NCBI RefSeq assembly: GCF_014646915.1
Contig: NZ_BMOE01000001.1
Location: forward strand, 1 to 64,000
Direction of reading: 5' to 3'
Length of the DNA: 64,000 bases
From: Deinococcus aquiradiocola
GTDB taxonomy: Bacteria > Deinococcota > Deinococci > Deinococcales > Deinococcaceae
Shown: piece by piece, positions 20,325 through 28,137 of the stretch
How positions within the stretch are numbered: the stretch's first letter is position 1
Layout: every line of letters begins with the position of its first letter
Made by a program: the position numbers and the translations under genes
Notes under the pieces: generated by a model
What the model saw: only the letters and a program-made list of their open reading frames with translations
Databases searched by the model: none
What the model was told of the DNA's origin: nothing

Positions 20325-20402
20325 TCCCTCCGCCGGTATGACCCGGTTCAGGTTCCTGGGGTATGTTCTCAGTCCTGCCGTGCAGGACACCCCCGGTGAC
20401 GC
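20325..20402 (-). promoter_or_regulatory. TPP riboswitch (THI element)
   Basis: Read on the minus strand the element shows the invariant THI-box segments: CCGGGGGTGTCC, GGACTGAGA, and CCTGAACCGGGTCATACC followed by GGCGGAGGGA. TPP binding is known to switch off thiamine genes. It lies ~80 bases before thiB and would govern the whole thiB-thiP-thiQ-pyrophosphokinase operon. Confidence 0.97.
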
Positions 20403-20512
20403 GAGGGGAGTGTAGCGCGTTCCGCGCCCGCGAATGTGGCCGCGCGAAAGATGAGGACCGCGCACCGGCCTTCCCGGCACGGCGGAGACGCCCGGCCGCC
20501 CTAGACTGGGGC

Positions 20513-20956
20513 ATGGCGGACGCGCAGGCGTTTCATCTGGTGAGCTGGCTGATCCTCATGCGCGCGGACGGCCGCGTGCTGCTCGCCCGGCGCGCGCCGG
20601 GACAGCTGGGGGAGGGACGCTGGGGCCTGCCGGGCGGCCACGCGCACGACACCGAGACGCTCGCGCAGGCCGCGGTGCGCGAGGCGTGGGAGGAGGTGGG
20701 CGTGCAGGCGGACGCGCGCCACGCCGTGCCTCTGGGCGCCGTGCGCTACGTGGACGGCGACGTGCGCGGCCTGGACGTGTACTTCCGCGTGACCGCGTGG
20801 CGGCACGACCCGTACCCCAGGGCCGAGTGCAGCGAGGTGGCGTGGTTCATGCCGCACGACCTCCCGCCGGACGTGCTCCCGTGGCTGCCGGACACGCTGC
20901 CGCGCCTGCTGGACGCCCCGCCCGGCAGTGCATGGCTGAGCGAGACGCTGCACTGA
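20513..20956 (+). CDS. NUDIX hydrolase
   Basis: A 147-residue pyrophosphohydrolase. A complete Nudix box GX5EX7REUXEEXGU is present: [14 protein letters not shown] then [10 protein letters not shown] at about residues 41-64. It probably cleaves a nucleotide or nucleotide-sugar substrate, which the sequence does not identify. ATG 20513 follows a TAGACT -10 (20502-20507) by five bases. It is divergent from the thiamine operon, sharing the 20403-20501 region. Confidence 0.9.
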   Translation: MADAQAFHLVSWLILMRADGRVLLARRAPGQLGEGRWGLPGGHAHDTETLAQAAVREAWEEVGVQADARHAVPLGAVRYVDGDVRGLDVYFRVTAWRHDPYPRAECSEVAWFMPHDLPPDVLPWLPDTLPRLLDAPPGSAWLSETLH

Positions 20957-21027
20957 CCGGTCAGGCCGTGACGACGACACGACGGGCACGGCTGAGCGCA
21001 GCAGATGGCCCGGCGGCCCTGCCCCGT

Positions 21028-21618
21028 TCAGGACTGCGCGTCGAGGGCGTCGAAGGCCGCGTCGAGGCGTTCCGTGAGCTCGCGGACACTGCCGGTCGGC
21101 TGGATCGGCTCGCCGAACCGCACGATCCACGTGCGGCCCTTCAGGTTCAGCCACACGGGCGTGATGGGCGCCTTGCCTTTCAGGGCGAGGAGGGCCGTGC
21201 CGCCCTGCAGTTCCTGACCGCCGCGCGTGCCTTCCGGGAAGATGCCGAGCGTCCCCTCGGCCTGCAGGACGCGCAGCGCGTTCCGGATGGCGCCCAGGTC
21301 GTTCTTCTTGCGGTCCACGGGAAAGCTCCCGCCGCCGCTGATGATCCACCCGACCGGCCCCTTGAACAGTTCCTTCTTGGCCATGAACTGCACGCGGCGG
21401 CCTTCCGGCAGCGTCTGCGCGATGATGAAGGGGTCCATGTTGCTGGTGTGGTTGCCGCCCGCGATCACGAGGCGGCCCGTGGCCGGAATGAGTTCCCGGC
21501 CGAGTGCCACGACGCGCTGCCCGCGCAGCAGCAGCGGCAGGCGGGTCGTGTTGACGACCAGGTGGTACATGAACGGAATCAGCCGGGGGGCTGCGTTGGC
21601 GGGCTTGGCGTCAGTCAT
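21028..21618 (-). CDS. plsC: 1-acyl-sn-glycerol-3-phosphate acyltransferase (PlsC family)
   Basis: A 196-residue acyltransferase with the family motifs NHTSNMD (HX4D catalytic pair His57/Asp62), FPEGTRGG and an ITPVWLN-type motif IV. It acylates lysophosphatidate to phosphatidate in phospholipid synthesis at the membrane; related acyltransferases of other specificity share these motifs. ATG 21618 follows TATCAT (plus 21628-21633) by nine bases. Confidence 0.87.
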   Translation of the reverse strand: MTDAKPANAAPRLIPFMYHLVVNTTRLPLLLRGQRVVALGRELIPATGRLVIAGGNHTSNMDPFIIAQTLPEGRRVQFMAKKELFKGPVGWIISGGGSFPVDRKKNDLGAIRNALRVLQAEGTLGIFPEGTRGGQELQGGTALLALKGKAPITPVWLNLKGRTWIVRFGEPIQPTGSVRELTERLDAAFDALDAQS

Positions 21619-21667
21619 GCTGCCAGGATGATAGCGGTCCGGACAGGGCGGCGTCCGGCGGGTCCGG

Positions 21668-21994
21668 TCAGCGGCGTTCGAGCAGGGCGCCCTGCAGCAG
21701 TTTGCGTACGGCGAAACGCACGCGCCCGAGGTTGGCGACGTCGTCGAAGGCCGTCATGAGGGTCTGGTCGCCGTGCGGGGTGAGCAGCACCGGGCCGCCC
21801 TCCAGATCGATCAGCAGGTCCTGCAGGTCGCCGCCGAGCGCCGCGATGAGGCTCGCCGCGACGGCCCGGCCCGCCTGCGCGATGGTGGTGTCGGCGTCCC
21901 CGCCGCTCCCGGCGATGACCGCGCCGCTCGCGTCGAGCAGGGCCGCGTAGCGCACGCCGCGCACGTCCGTGAGGGTGTGCAGGTCGGGGGCCAT
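21668..21994 (-). CDS. Roadblock/LC7 domain protein (third of three tandem copies)
   Basis: A 108-residue single-domain protein of the roadblock fold: VRYAALLDASGAVIAGSG, then a helix AVAASLIAALGG, then ILIDLEGGPVLLTPHG-type strands. Bacterial members such as MglB regulate small Ras-like GTPases or form polymers. ATG 21994 overlaps the TGA of the preceding roadblock gene (TGATG), so the two are translationally coupled. No GTPase gene is adjacent. Confidence 0.75.
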   Translation of the reverse strand: MAPDLHTLTDVRGVRYAALLDASGAVIAGSGGDADTTIAQAGRAVAASLIAALGGDLQDLLIDLEGGPVLLTPHGDQTLMTAFDDVANLGRVRFAVRKLLQGALLERR

Positions 21995-22356
21995 CACGCG
22001 CCTTCCTGAGCGAGCGGTTCGGGCAGGCCCTGGCCGGGCGCGGCGAGGTTCACGGCGATCTTCGCGAGCGTCTGCTGCGCGACGCGCGTGTCCGACCCGC
22101 GCAGCAGGGCCGCGCCGACCGTGTACCCGGCGGTGGTGACGGCCACGACCTCCACGAGGTCGCTGGTGAAGGCGATGCGCGTCACCTGACCGACGCCGAG
22201 GCGACGGCCGACGCGTTCGCTGGTGCTGCGCAGCGAGGCGAGTTCTGCGGCGAGCGCGTCGCCGAGTTCGCCCTGCATCTCGACGGGCAGGCCGTCGTCA
22301 CCGACGAGGGCGCAGGCGCGCACGCCGGGCAGGGTGCTGAGGGCGTTGAGTCTCAC
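21994..22356 (-). CDS. Roadblock/LC7 domain protein (second of three tandem copies)
   Basis: A 120-residue roadblock-fold protein: LPGVRACALVGDDGLPVEMQG followed by a helix and strands VTRIAFTSDLVEVVAVTTAG. Start GTG 22356 is chosen for GGAGG five bases upstream; it lies 25 bases after the first roadblock gene. It differs strongly in sequence from its two neighbours, so the trio is not a recent tandem duplication. Confidence 0.72.
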   Translation of the reverse strand: MRLNALSTLPGVRACALVGDDGLPVEMQGELGDALAAELASLRSTSERVGRRLGVGQVTRIAFTSDLVEVVAVTTAGYTVGAALLRGSDTRVAQQTLAKIAVNLAAPGQGLPEPLAQEGA

Positions 22357-22381
22357 GAGGGCCTCCAGGTGGGCGCGCGGT

Positions 22382-22732
22382 TCACAGTTCCGCCTCCAGG
22401 CGCGTGGCGGCGTCACGGCCGTACAGCCGCGCCTGACCGAGGTTGCTGCGGCCCGACAGGGCCAGCAGCAGGAAGAAGTTCTGGCCGATGGGGTGCAGGA
22501 ACACGCTGAGGCGCTCGGCGCGCACGTAGAACTCGCGCGCCTGCCCGCCCGACAGCGTCTGCGAGTAGGCCTGCGAGACGCTGCGGAGCATCCCGGCGTG
22601 TTCGGCGGCGAGGAGACTGAGGTCGACGTCGGTGGCGGAGTAGCTTTCCACCAGGAGTCCATCGAGGCCACTGATGGCGGCCGCCCAGGCCCCATCCACT
22701 TCGCCGACCAGTTGCTTGAGGGTAGAGAGCAT
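22382..22732 (-). CDS. Roadblock/LC7 domain protein (first of three tandem copies)
   Basis: A 116-residue protein with WAAAISGLDGLLVESYSA, an helix HAGMLRSVSQAYSQ and LSVFLHPIGQNFFLLLAL, matching the roadblock/MglB fold. It opens a three-gene operon. ATG 22732 is preceded eight bases upstream by CATAAT (plus 22741-22746), a leaderless-type start, whereas the two downstream members depend on SD or coupling. Confidence 0.75.
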   Translation of the reverse strand: MLSTLKQLVGEVDGAWAAAISGLDGLLVESYSATDVDLSLLAAEHAGMLRSVSQAYSQTLSGGQAREFYVRAERLSVFLHPIGQNFFLLLALSGRSNLGQARLYGRDAATRLEAEL

Positions 22733-22897
22733 TGGCGCTCATTATGCCCCGTTCCGGCAGGGGGTGAGGATGGAAACCTCACATGAGGCTTCCGTCTCAC
22801 CCCCACGGCGGGGGGGAGGGGCGGGGGAGGCCAAGAGAAGGCCAGGTCGCTCCGTACCGTTGATGGCCCTCAACCTCCAATGGCCCCTGATGAAGGA

Positions 22898-22933
22898 GGC
22901 CGGGCCTGCCCCGGGTGGAGGACAGGCCCGGCC
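22898..22933 (-). terminator. Intrinsic terminator after recR
   Basis: An 11-bp perfect stem GGCCGGGCCTG (22898-22908) / CAGGCCCGGCC (22923-22933) lies 14 bases beyond the recR stop on the minus strand, followed by TCCTTC. Confidence 0.75.
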
Positions 22934-22946
22934 CGAAAGGAAGACC

Positions 22947-23555
22947 TTATTTGGCGGGGTCGCGGCGCAGCTGCTGACGGCCCGACAGGGCGCGGCCCAG
23001 CGTCACCTCGTCGGCGTACTCCAGCGCGCCGCCCACCGGCAGGCCGTACGCGATGCGGGACAGCGCGACGCCCATCGGTTCCAGCAGGCGCTGCAGGTAC
23101 AGTGCGGTCGCTTCGCCCTCGACGGTCGTGCCGGTCGCGAGGATGATCTCGCGGGCCGTGTCCAGGCGAGGCAGCAGCGCTTTGATGTACAGGCGGTCCG
23201 GGCCGACGCCGTTCATGGGCGAGATCACGCCGTGCAGCACGTGGTACAGGCCCTGGTACTCGCCGCTGCGTTCGATGGCGATCACGTCACCGGGTTCCTC
23301 GACCACGCAGATGGTGCTCTGGTCGCGGCTGGGGTCGCTGCACACGTCGCAGCGTTCCGCGTCCGTGATGTTGAAGCAGATGGGGCAGGTGTGCAGGTCG
23401 CGTTTCGCTTCGAGCAGCGCGCTCGACAGGCGCTCGATGTCCTCGCGCGGCTGCTCGAAGAGGTGGAAGGCGAGCCGCTGCGCGCTTTTCGGGCCGATGC
23501 CGGGGAGGCGGGACAGTTCGCGGATCAGGGCGACGAGGCTGGGCGGGTACTTCAC
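22947..23555 (-). CDS. recR: Recombination mediator RecR
   Basis: A 202-residue ring-forming DNA-binding protein of the RecFOR pathway, which loads RecA on gapped DNA and is central in deinococcal repair. The N-terminal HhH motif (LSRLPGIGPKSAQRLAFHL) is followed by a C4 zinc finger Cys57-X2-Cys60-X8-Cys69-X2-Cys72. The Toprim domain has VVEEPGDVIAIE and ATGTTVEGEATALYL. Length is standard. It follows ybaB on the same strand, the usual arrangement. Confidence 0.97.
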   Translation of the reverse strand: MKYPPSLVALIRELSRLPGIGPKSAQRLAFHLFEQPREDIERLSSALLEAKRDLHTCPICFNITDAERCDVCSDPSRDQSTICVVEEPGDVIAIERSGEYQGLYHVLHGVISPMNGVGPDRLYIKALLPRLDTAREIILATGTTVEGEATALYLQRLLEPMGVALSRIAYGLPVGGALEYADEVTLGRALSGRQQLRRDPAK

Positions 23556-23586
23556 GCGCGCCTGCCTGACGCGGGGTGACGCTGGT

Positions 23587-23883
23587 TCAGAACATGCCTC
23601 CGGGCAGGCCGAGCGACTGCGTGGCCTGGCGCTGCAGGGCGTCGGCCTTGTTCTCGGCGTCCTTGAGGGCGACCATCAGCAGGTCTTCCAGCGATTCCGG
23701 GTCGCCCTCCACGATGGCCTCGGGTTTGATGCTGAGGCTCTGGAGTTTGCCGTGGCCGTTCATGACGACCGTGACGAGGCCGCTGGCGCTGCCCTCGACG
23801 GTCTGCGCGGCGAGCTGGTCCTGGATCTTCCCGGCAGCGGCCTGGGCCTGCTGCATCTGCTTCATCAGTTTCTTCATGTCCAT
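23587..23883 (-). CDS. ybaB: YbaB/EbfC nucleoid-associated protein
   Basis: A 98-residue dimeric DNA-binding protein. The N-terminal helix MKKLMKQMQQAQAAAGKIQD and the core VEGSASGLVTVVMNGHGKLQSLSIKP are diagnostic. It opens the ybaB-recR operon. ATG 23883 lies nine bases from TAGAAT (plus 23893-23898). Confidence 0.95.
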   Translation of the reverse strand: MDMKKLMKQMQQAQAAAGKIQDQLAAQTVEGSASGLVTVVMNGHGKLQSLSIKPEAIVEGDPESLEDLLMVALKDAENKADALQRQATQSLGLPGGMF

Positions 23884-24070
23884 GCTGCGTTCATTCTAGA
23901 GGGTGGCCGGGCGGGCGATGGGTTCCCGACTCACAGCGGACACCCGGCCCGGGCAGCGCCGGGATGTAGTTCAGATCACATTGCGCCGCGAAAATCACTT
24001 TAAAATCTAAATCAGTTTGAAAAGCGCGGCGAACGGGCGACCCGCTCCCGGACAGCCACGAGGAGACCCC

Positions 24071-24592
24071 ATGAACTGGAACATCGACCCCGCCCACAGC
24101 ACCGCCTCCTTCACCGTCCGCCACCTCGCCATCTCCAACGTCCGCGGCAACTTCAGCGGCGTCGAAGGTACCATCGTCACCGACGACGCCGGCAAGCCCG
24201 TCTCCGTCAGCGCCCGCATCCCGGTGGATACCGTCAATACCGGCCAGCCCGACCGTGACGGCCACCTCAAGAGCCCCGACTTCTTCCATGCCGAACAGCA
24301 CACCCACATCACCTTCGAGGGCAGCAGCGTCAAGGACCTCGGCGGCAACGAGTACGACATCAGCGGCACGCTCACTATGCACGGCGAGAGCCGCCCCGTC
24401 ACGCTCCGCACCGAAGTCACCGGCCCCGCCAAGGACCCCATGAGCGGCGCACAGAAGATCGGCGCGGAAGCCACCGTGCAGCTCAACCGCAAGGACTACG
24501 GCCTCACCTGGAACGTCGCGCTCGAAGCGGGCGGCGTCCTCGTCAGCGAGAACGTCAAGGTGCACCTCGAAATCCAGGCCGCCCAGGCCTGA
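24071..24592 (+). CDS. YceI family protein
   Basis: A 173-residue lipocalin-like protein with no signal peptide, so probably cytoplasmic. WNIDPAHSTASFTVRHL at the N-terminus, FSGVEGTIVTDD, HLKSPDFFHAEQ and GTLTMHGESRPV are YceI signatures; members bind polyisoprenoid or similar amphiphiles. ATG 24071 has GAGGAG upstream. The 5' region is AT-rich (23986-24020, with TTTAAAATCTAAATC) and probably holds promoter/operator. The stop TGA is the first three bases of a dispersed repeat. Confidence 0.92.
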   Translation: MNWNIDPAHSTASFTVRHLAISNVRGNFSGVEGTIVTDDAGKPVSVSARIPVDTVNTGQPDRDGHLKSPDFFHAEQHTHITFEGSSVKDLGGNEYDISGTLTMHGESRPVTLRTEVTGPAKDPMSGAQKIGAEATVQLNRKDYGLTWNVALEAGGVLVSENVKVHLEIQAAQA

Positions 24593-24718
24593 TACGGTGT
24601 TGAGCTGAACTTTTGGAGTTCAGCCGAGCGAAGCGAGCATCAAAAAGTACGGTTTGGAGGAGATGGAAGGGATGCCGGTGCTGTTTCCGGCCTCCCTGGA
24701 ATCGGATCAAAACCGTAT
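24590..24718 (+). repeat. Dispersed intergenic repeat, copy A (129 bp)
   Basis: Begins TGATACGGTGTTGAGC and ends GGATCAAAACCGTAT; the ends are imperfect inverted repeats of about 14 bp (ATACGGT(G/T)TTGA(G/T)C). An internal hairpin pairs CTGAACT (24605-24611) with AGTTCAG (24617-24623). Its first three bases are the YceI stop codon. MITE-like in form, with no coding capacity. Confidence 0.8.
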
Positions 24719-24738
24719 GACCGGCACCCCACACGAGG

Positions 24739-24785
24739 AAGGCAGGCCCGGCCCGGACGCTCAAGCGCCGGACCAGGCCTGCCTT
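24739..24785. terminator. Hairpin between YceI and the NrtR-type gene
   Basis: AAGGCAGGCC (24739-24748) pairs with GGCCTGCCTT (24776-24785), with further GC pairing inward. It lies between convergent genes and is a plausible bidirectional terminator. Confidence 0.5.
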
Positions 24786-24802
24786 GACCTCTGCCTTCTC
24801 CA

Positions 24803-24852
24803 GACCGGAGTTATTGGTGCTCATGGCCGGGCGGCTTCGCGTTCAGTTCAGT
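24803..24852 (-). repeat. Partial repeat copy E, related to copy D
   Basis: Read on the minus strand, CTGAACTGAACGCGAAGCCG followed by CCCGGCCATGAGCACCAA matches the 3' part of copy D at 35050-35085. The left terminus is not preserved. Confidence 0.5.
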
Positions 24853-24867
24853 CTCGTTTCGGTCCGG

Positions 24868-25548
24868 TCAGAGCGGGCCGGGAATCCGCACTCGGCTCGC
24901 CTTGCGGTACAGCTGCGCCGGACGGCCCACGCCGCTGCGCCGCTCGCCGGACGTCGTCAGGACGCCCTGACTCAGGAGGCGTTTGCGGAAGTTGCGCTTG
25001 TCGAGGCGTTTGTTCAGGATCGCCTCGTACACGCCCTGCAGTTCCGGCAGCGTGAACGTGTCCGGTAGAAACTCCAGGGCCAGCAGCGCGTACTCCAGCC
25101 GGATCTGCAGGCGGTCGATGGCGTGCCGCAGGATCTCGTGGTGATCGAAGGCCAGCGGGGGAGGGGTGTGCGCCGGGAACCAGCCTGCCCCGAGGGCGTT
25201 CCCGCCGCCGCTCACGCGGACCGTGCCGTGCGGCAGGACCGCCATGTGCGCCACGCTCACCACGCGCCCGCGCGGGTCGCGGCCCACCGCGCCGAAGGTG
25301 TAGAACTGCTCCAGCAGCCTGGGTTCAAGTTCGACGGTCGTCTTGACGCGCAGTTCGCGCAGCGCCGCCTCGTTGAGTTCCTCGCCCTGCAGCACGAAGC
25401 CGCCCGGCAGCGCCCACGTCCGGGCGTGCGGGAGGCTGCCGCGCTCCACCAGCAGCACCTGAAGTTCGCCGTCGTGCATGGCGAAGGCGGCAATGTCGAC
25501 TGCCAGCCCGGCCTGCGTGGCCTGCGGCGGCAGAATTAGCGTACTCAT
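24868..25548 (-). CDS. nrtR: NrtR-type transcriptional regulator (Nudix-like domain plus winged helix)
   Basis: A 226-residue protein: a Nudix-fold domain (about 10-140) and a C-terminal winged helix (about 150-226, FTLPELQGVYEAILNKRLDKRNFRKRL), the NrtR architecture. NrtR proteins sense ADP-ribose and repress NAD synthesis or salvage genes. The Nudix box (50-72) has RELRVKTTV where active enzymes have REUXEEXGU, so hydrolysis is probably lost. ATG 25548 is eight bases from TACAGT on the minus strand. No NAD gene is adjacent, so its targets lie elsewhere. Confidence 0.85.
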   Translation of the reverse strand: MSTLILPPQATQAGLAVDIAAFAMHDGELQVLLVERGSLPHARTWALPGGFVLQGEELNEAALRELRVKTTVELEPRLLEQFYTFGAVGRDPRGRVVSVAHMAVLPHGTVRVSGGGNALGAGWFPAHTPPPLAFDHHEILRHAIDRLQIRLEYALLALEFLPDTFTLPELQGVYEAILNKRLDKRNFRKRLLSQGVLTTSGERRSGVGRPAQLYRKASRVRIPGPL

Positions 25549-25662
25549 CACACCTAACTGTAGTGGGGGGTGGGCAGGGCGTCAACGGCACACGTTGCCG
25601 GCTCCTGCCGTTTCTCATCTGCCTTCACGGTTTCTTCAAGGTCGGGGTGCTACGCTCCCACC

Positions 25663-26196
25663 ATGCAGGATGCCCGCCCCTCACCCAGCCCGCGCTCCCC
25701 TGTCGGCCCGCTGGCGCTCGCTCGGCGCGCCGCGCTGACGGCCGCCGCCCTGCTCGGCACGGCGTTCGCGTCGCCCGCCCGCGCCCTGACCGTCCCCATG
25801 AGCGGCTGGAACGCCACCGACGCCACCCGCACCACCTGGGCCGACGCGGCCGGCGCGTGCCTGTTGCACGAGGAAACCCTCACGCAACCCTACCCCGGCT
25901 TCAGCACGGCGGACGCCGCCCGTACCTTCGCGCTGCGCGTTCAGACGGCCCTGCAGGCACAGACGGAAGGCGGACAGAAACTCCAGTCGGTCGTGACGCA
26001 GCCCGTCGACCGCGCCGGGAAGTGGACGGTGCTCGCCGCGTACCTCTTCGTGCAGAACGACGTGTCGTACCGCGCCACGCAGCTGTACGTCACCGACAGC
26101 GGCAAGCTTCGCACCATCACGGGCAGCAGCGCCGACGGCGAGGCCAGCGAGTGCGTCAGCCAGATGCGCGAATTCCTGCGCTTCCTCGCCGACTGA
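25663..26196 (+). CDS. Exported protein of unknown function
   Basis: A 177-residue protein with a long N-terminal signal (LARRAALTAAALLGTAFASP, predicted cleavage after ARA near residue 43) and a mature domain of about 135 residues with two cysteines that could pair. The twin arginine before the hydrophobic core could indicate Tat export. No family recognised. ATG 25663 follows TACGCT (25651-25656) by six bases. Confidence 0.7.
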   Translation: MQDARPSPSPRSPVGPLALARRAALTAAALLGTAFASPARALTVPMSGWNATDATRTTWADAAGACLLHEETLTQPYPGFSTADAARTFALRVQTALQAQTEGGQKLQSVVTQPVDRAGKWTVLAAYLFVQNDVSYRATQLYVTDSGKLRTITGSSADGEASECVSQMREFLRFLAD

Positions 26197-26212
26197 ACCG
26201 GCAACGCCGGGC

Positions 26213-26245
26213 GGGGTGACCGGGGCCGCCGCTACCGGTCACCCC
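26213..26245. terminator. Bidirectional terminator
   Basis: A perfect 11-bp stem GGGGTGACCGG (26213-26223) / CCGGTCACCCC (26235-26245) lies between two convergent genes. Confidence 0.7.
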
Positions 26246-26259
26246 GCGCTTCCACCCCG

Positions 26260-27024
26260 TCACAGCAGCTGCAGCGGGTGACGCCGCGCGCGCCCGAACC
26301 CGAACGCCAGCCCCAGCACCAGCAGCGCCCCAGCCACCAGCACGCCCGTCACGACGGTGCCCTGCTCGGGCCGGGCGAGGTACACGCCGTACAGCGCCCA
26401 CACCAGCACCAGCCCGAACGCCACGTCCCGGCGGCGCGCCAGCATGAACGCGCCGATGCCGCCCGCCACGCACGCCAGCACCGCCGACCACACGGGTGCC
26501 GACACGCCCGCCAGGCCCTGCGTGACCCCGAGGCTCACGAGCCACGCCGTGACGTTGGCGACCGTCGCGACCGAAATCCACGCGAGGTACAGGCTGACGG
26601 GCACGCCCAGCGCGAAGCGTTCCGCGCCGCGCAGCCGCATTCGGTCCAGCCTCACGTACAGCCACACCAGCGACGCGAGCAGCGCCAGCATCACCAGCAC
26701 GCTGAGCCCGAAGTGCAGGCTCTGGAACGCGCACAGCCACGTGCTGTTCAGGACGTTCGAGAGCAGGTACGGCCAGAACAGCGCGTCGTACCGCGCGCTC
26801 CGCTGGCCCGGCAGCGCCTGATACACCGCGAACACCACGAGGCCCAGGAAGATCACGCCCCACACCGCGAACGTCACTCCGGCGGGCGTGAAGGCGTTGG
26901 GGAGGTTGCCGCTGATCTCCTCGTTGCTGTGACCGAAGAGGGGCAGGGACGTGCTGAGGGCGTTCATGACGAGTGTGCTGACCGTCACGAGCAGCAGGAC
27001 AATCTGACGGGAGAGGCCGTTCAT
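26260..27024 (-). CDS. TspO/MBR-related tryptophan-rich membrane protein
   Basis: A 254-residue protein with about seven to eight membrane helices. The segment FTPAGVTFAVWGVIFLGL and later LSNVLNSTWLCAF and VSLYLAWISVATVAN match the TspO-like family, which binds porphyrins and related ligands. It is larger than classical five-helix TspO (~160 residues). ATG 27024 overlaps the stop of the upstream gene by four bases; a TACGCT -10 six bases before the ATG could also give an independent leaderless transcript. Confidence 0.7.
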   Translation of the reverse strand: MNGLSRQIVLLLVTVSTLVMNALSTSLPLFGHSNEEISGNLPNAFTPAGVTFAVWGVIFLGLVVFAVYQALPGQRSARYDALFWPYLLSNVLNSTWLCAFQSLHFGLSVLVMLALLASLVWLYVRLDRMRLRGAERFALGVPVSLYLAWISVATVANVTAWLVSLGVTQGLAGVSAPVWSAVLACVAGGIGAFMLARRRDVAFGLVLVWALYGVYLARPEQGTVVTGVLVAGALLVLGLAFGFGRARRHPLQLL

Positions 27025-27977
27025 GAGGTCAGCGTAGGGGCCGGGCGGGCCGGGCGGGCCACCTCCGCGCCCTCCGGTCTTGAGCGGCCCTTGAGGAACG
27101 CCTGCGCGTCCGGCCAGGCGCGCCGCGTCCCGACCCCCAGGGCGGCAGCGGCGAGCGGCGCGAGCCCCAGCGACTCGCCGCGCAGCACACCCGCCGCGAG
27201 CGTCCCGAGGGCCAGGAGGCGGCTCGCGCGCAGGCGCGGTCCGGACACGAGGAGCGGCATCTCGTCGCAGCGGCTGCTGGGCGTCTCGGGCGCACTCATC
27301 CAGCGGCCCGTCCCGAGCGCGGAGAGGGCGAGCAGGTCAGCCAGCACCGTCTGCCCCCGCCCTGATGGCGTCCCTTCGTGTACCTCTGCGGCACCCCCGG
27401 TCCGGCGGGCGGGCAGCAGTGCCGCACCGAACGCGGCGGGCGACGCCCACGGCACCTCGCAGCGCAGCGCGTCCGGCTCGCGCGCCGCGAGTGCGAGCGC
27501 CGCGCCCGGCACCAGGGCTGCGGCGCGCTGCCCCGTCAGCGCCGCGAGGCCAGCCTGCACCGCCAGCGCCGCCGCGTCCTGACGGCTGGGCGCGTGCCCC
27601 ACCGTGCCCGTCAGGACCCGCAGGGCACTCATCGCAGCGAGGCCCGGCAGGACCGGCGCCGCCCGCCCCGGACCGTCCCGCCCCGGCCTGCCCAGCGCCG
27701 CCGAGAGCGCCACCGCGCCCGCCGCGACCAGCGCCACGGACGCGCTCTGCGGGGCGTCCGGGTCGAGTTCCCGCGCCGTCATCCACCCGAACAGGCTCTG
27801 CCCGCCTACCCCCGCACTGCGGCGAAGGTCCCGCGTGAGCGCCAGCGTCAACGCCCCGAACGCCACGCTGCCGAACAGCGCGGTCCGGTTGGACGGATAC
27901 GTGAAATCCAGCGGGCGCGGCAGGGCAGAGGCAGGCCTGCCTGCGCGGGACGACCGGTCGAGCGGAATGGACAGCAT
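27021..27977 (-). CDS. Hydrophobic membrane protein of unknown function
   Basis: A 318-residue Ala/Gly/Leu-rich protein with several moderately hydrophobic stretches (about 35-50, 78-92, 110-125, 150-165, 180-190, 265-290). No family signature is recognised. ATG 27977 follows TAGCCT (minus strand) by six bases. The stop overlaps the start of the TspO-like gene (ATGA), suggesting a functional pair. Confidence 0.6.
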   Translation of the reverse strand: MLSIPLDRSSRAGRPASALPRPLDFTYPSNRTALFGSVAFGALTLALTRDLRRSAGVGGQSLFGWMTARELDPDAPQSASVALVAAGAVALSAALGRPGRDGPGRAAPVLPGLAAMSALRVLTGTVGHAPSRQDAAALAVQAGLAALTGQRAAALVPGAALALAAREPDALRCEVPWASPAAFGAALLPARRTGGAAEVHEGTPSGRGQTVLADLLALSALGTGRWMSAPETPSSRCDEMPLLVSGPRLRASRLLALGTLAAGVLRGESLGLAPLAAAALGVGTRRAWPDAQAFLKGRSRPEGAEVARPARPAPTLTS

Positions 27978-28137
27978 GCGTCCAGGCTAGGCCTTCCCTC
28001 CTGAGGACACCTGAAAGAAGCCTTCATGTGTCTCCCTGCCGACTCACACGTGCCGGACGCCGAGTGCGTGCCCGCCAGGACGCCCCGCTGACCGGGATTC
28101 AAAGTGGACGCTCATCCGGAACCTTTAACATGCCCGC

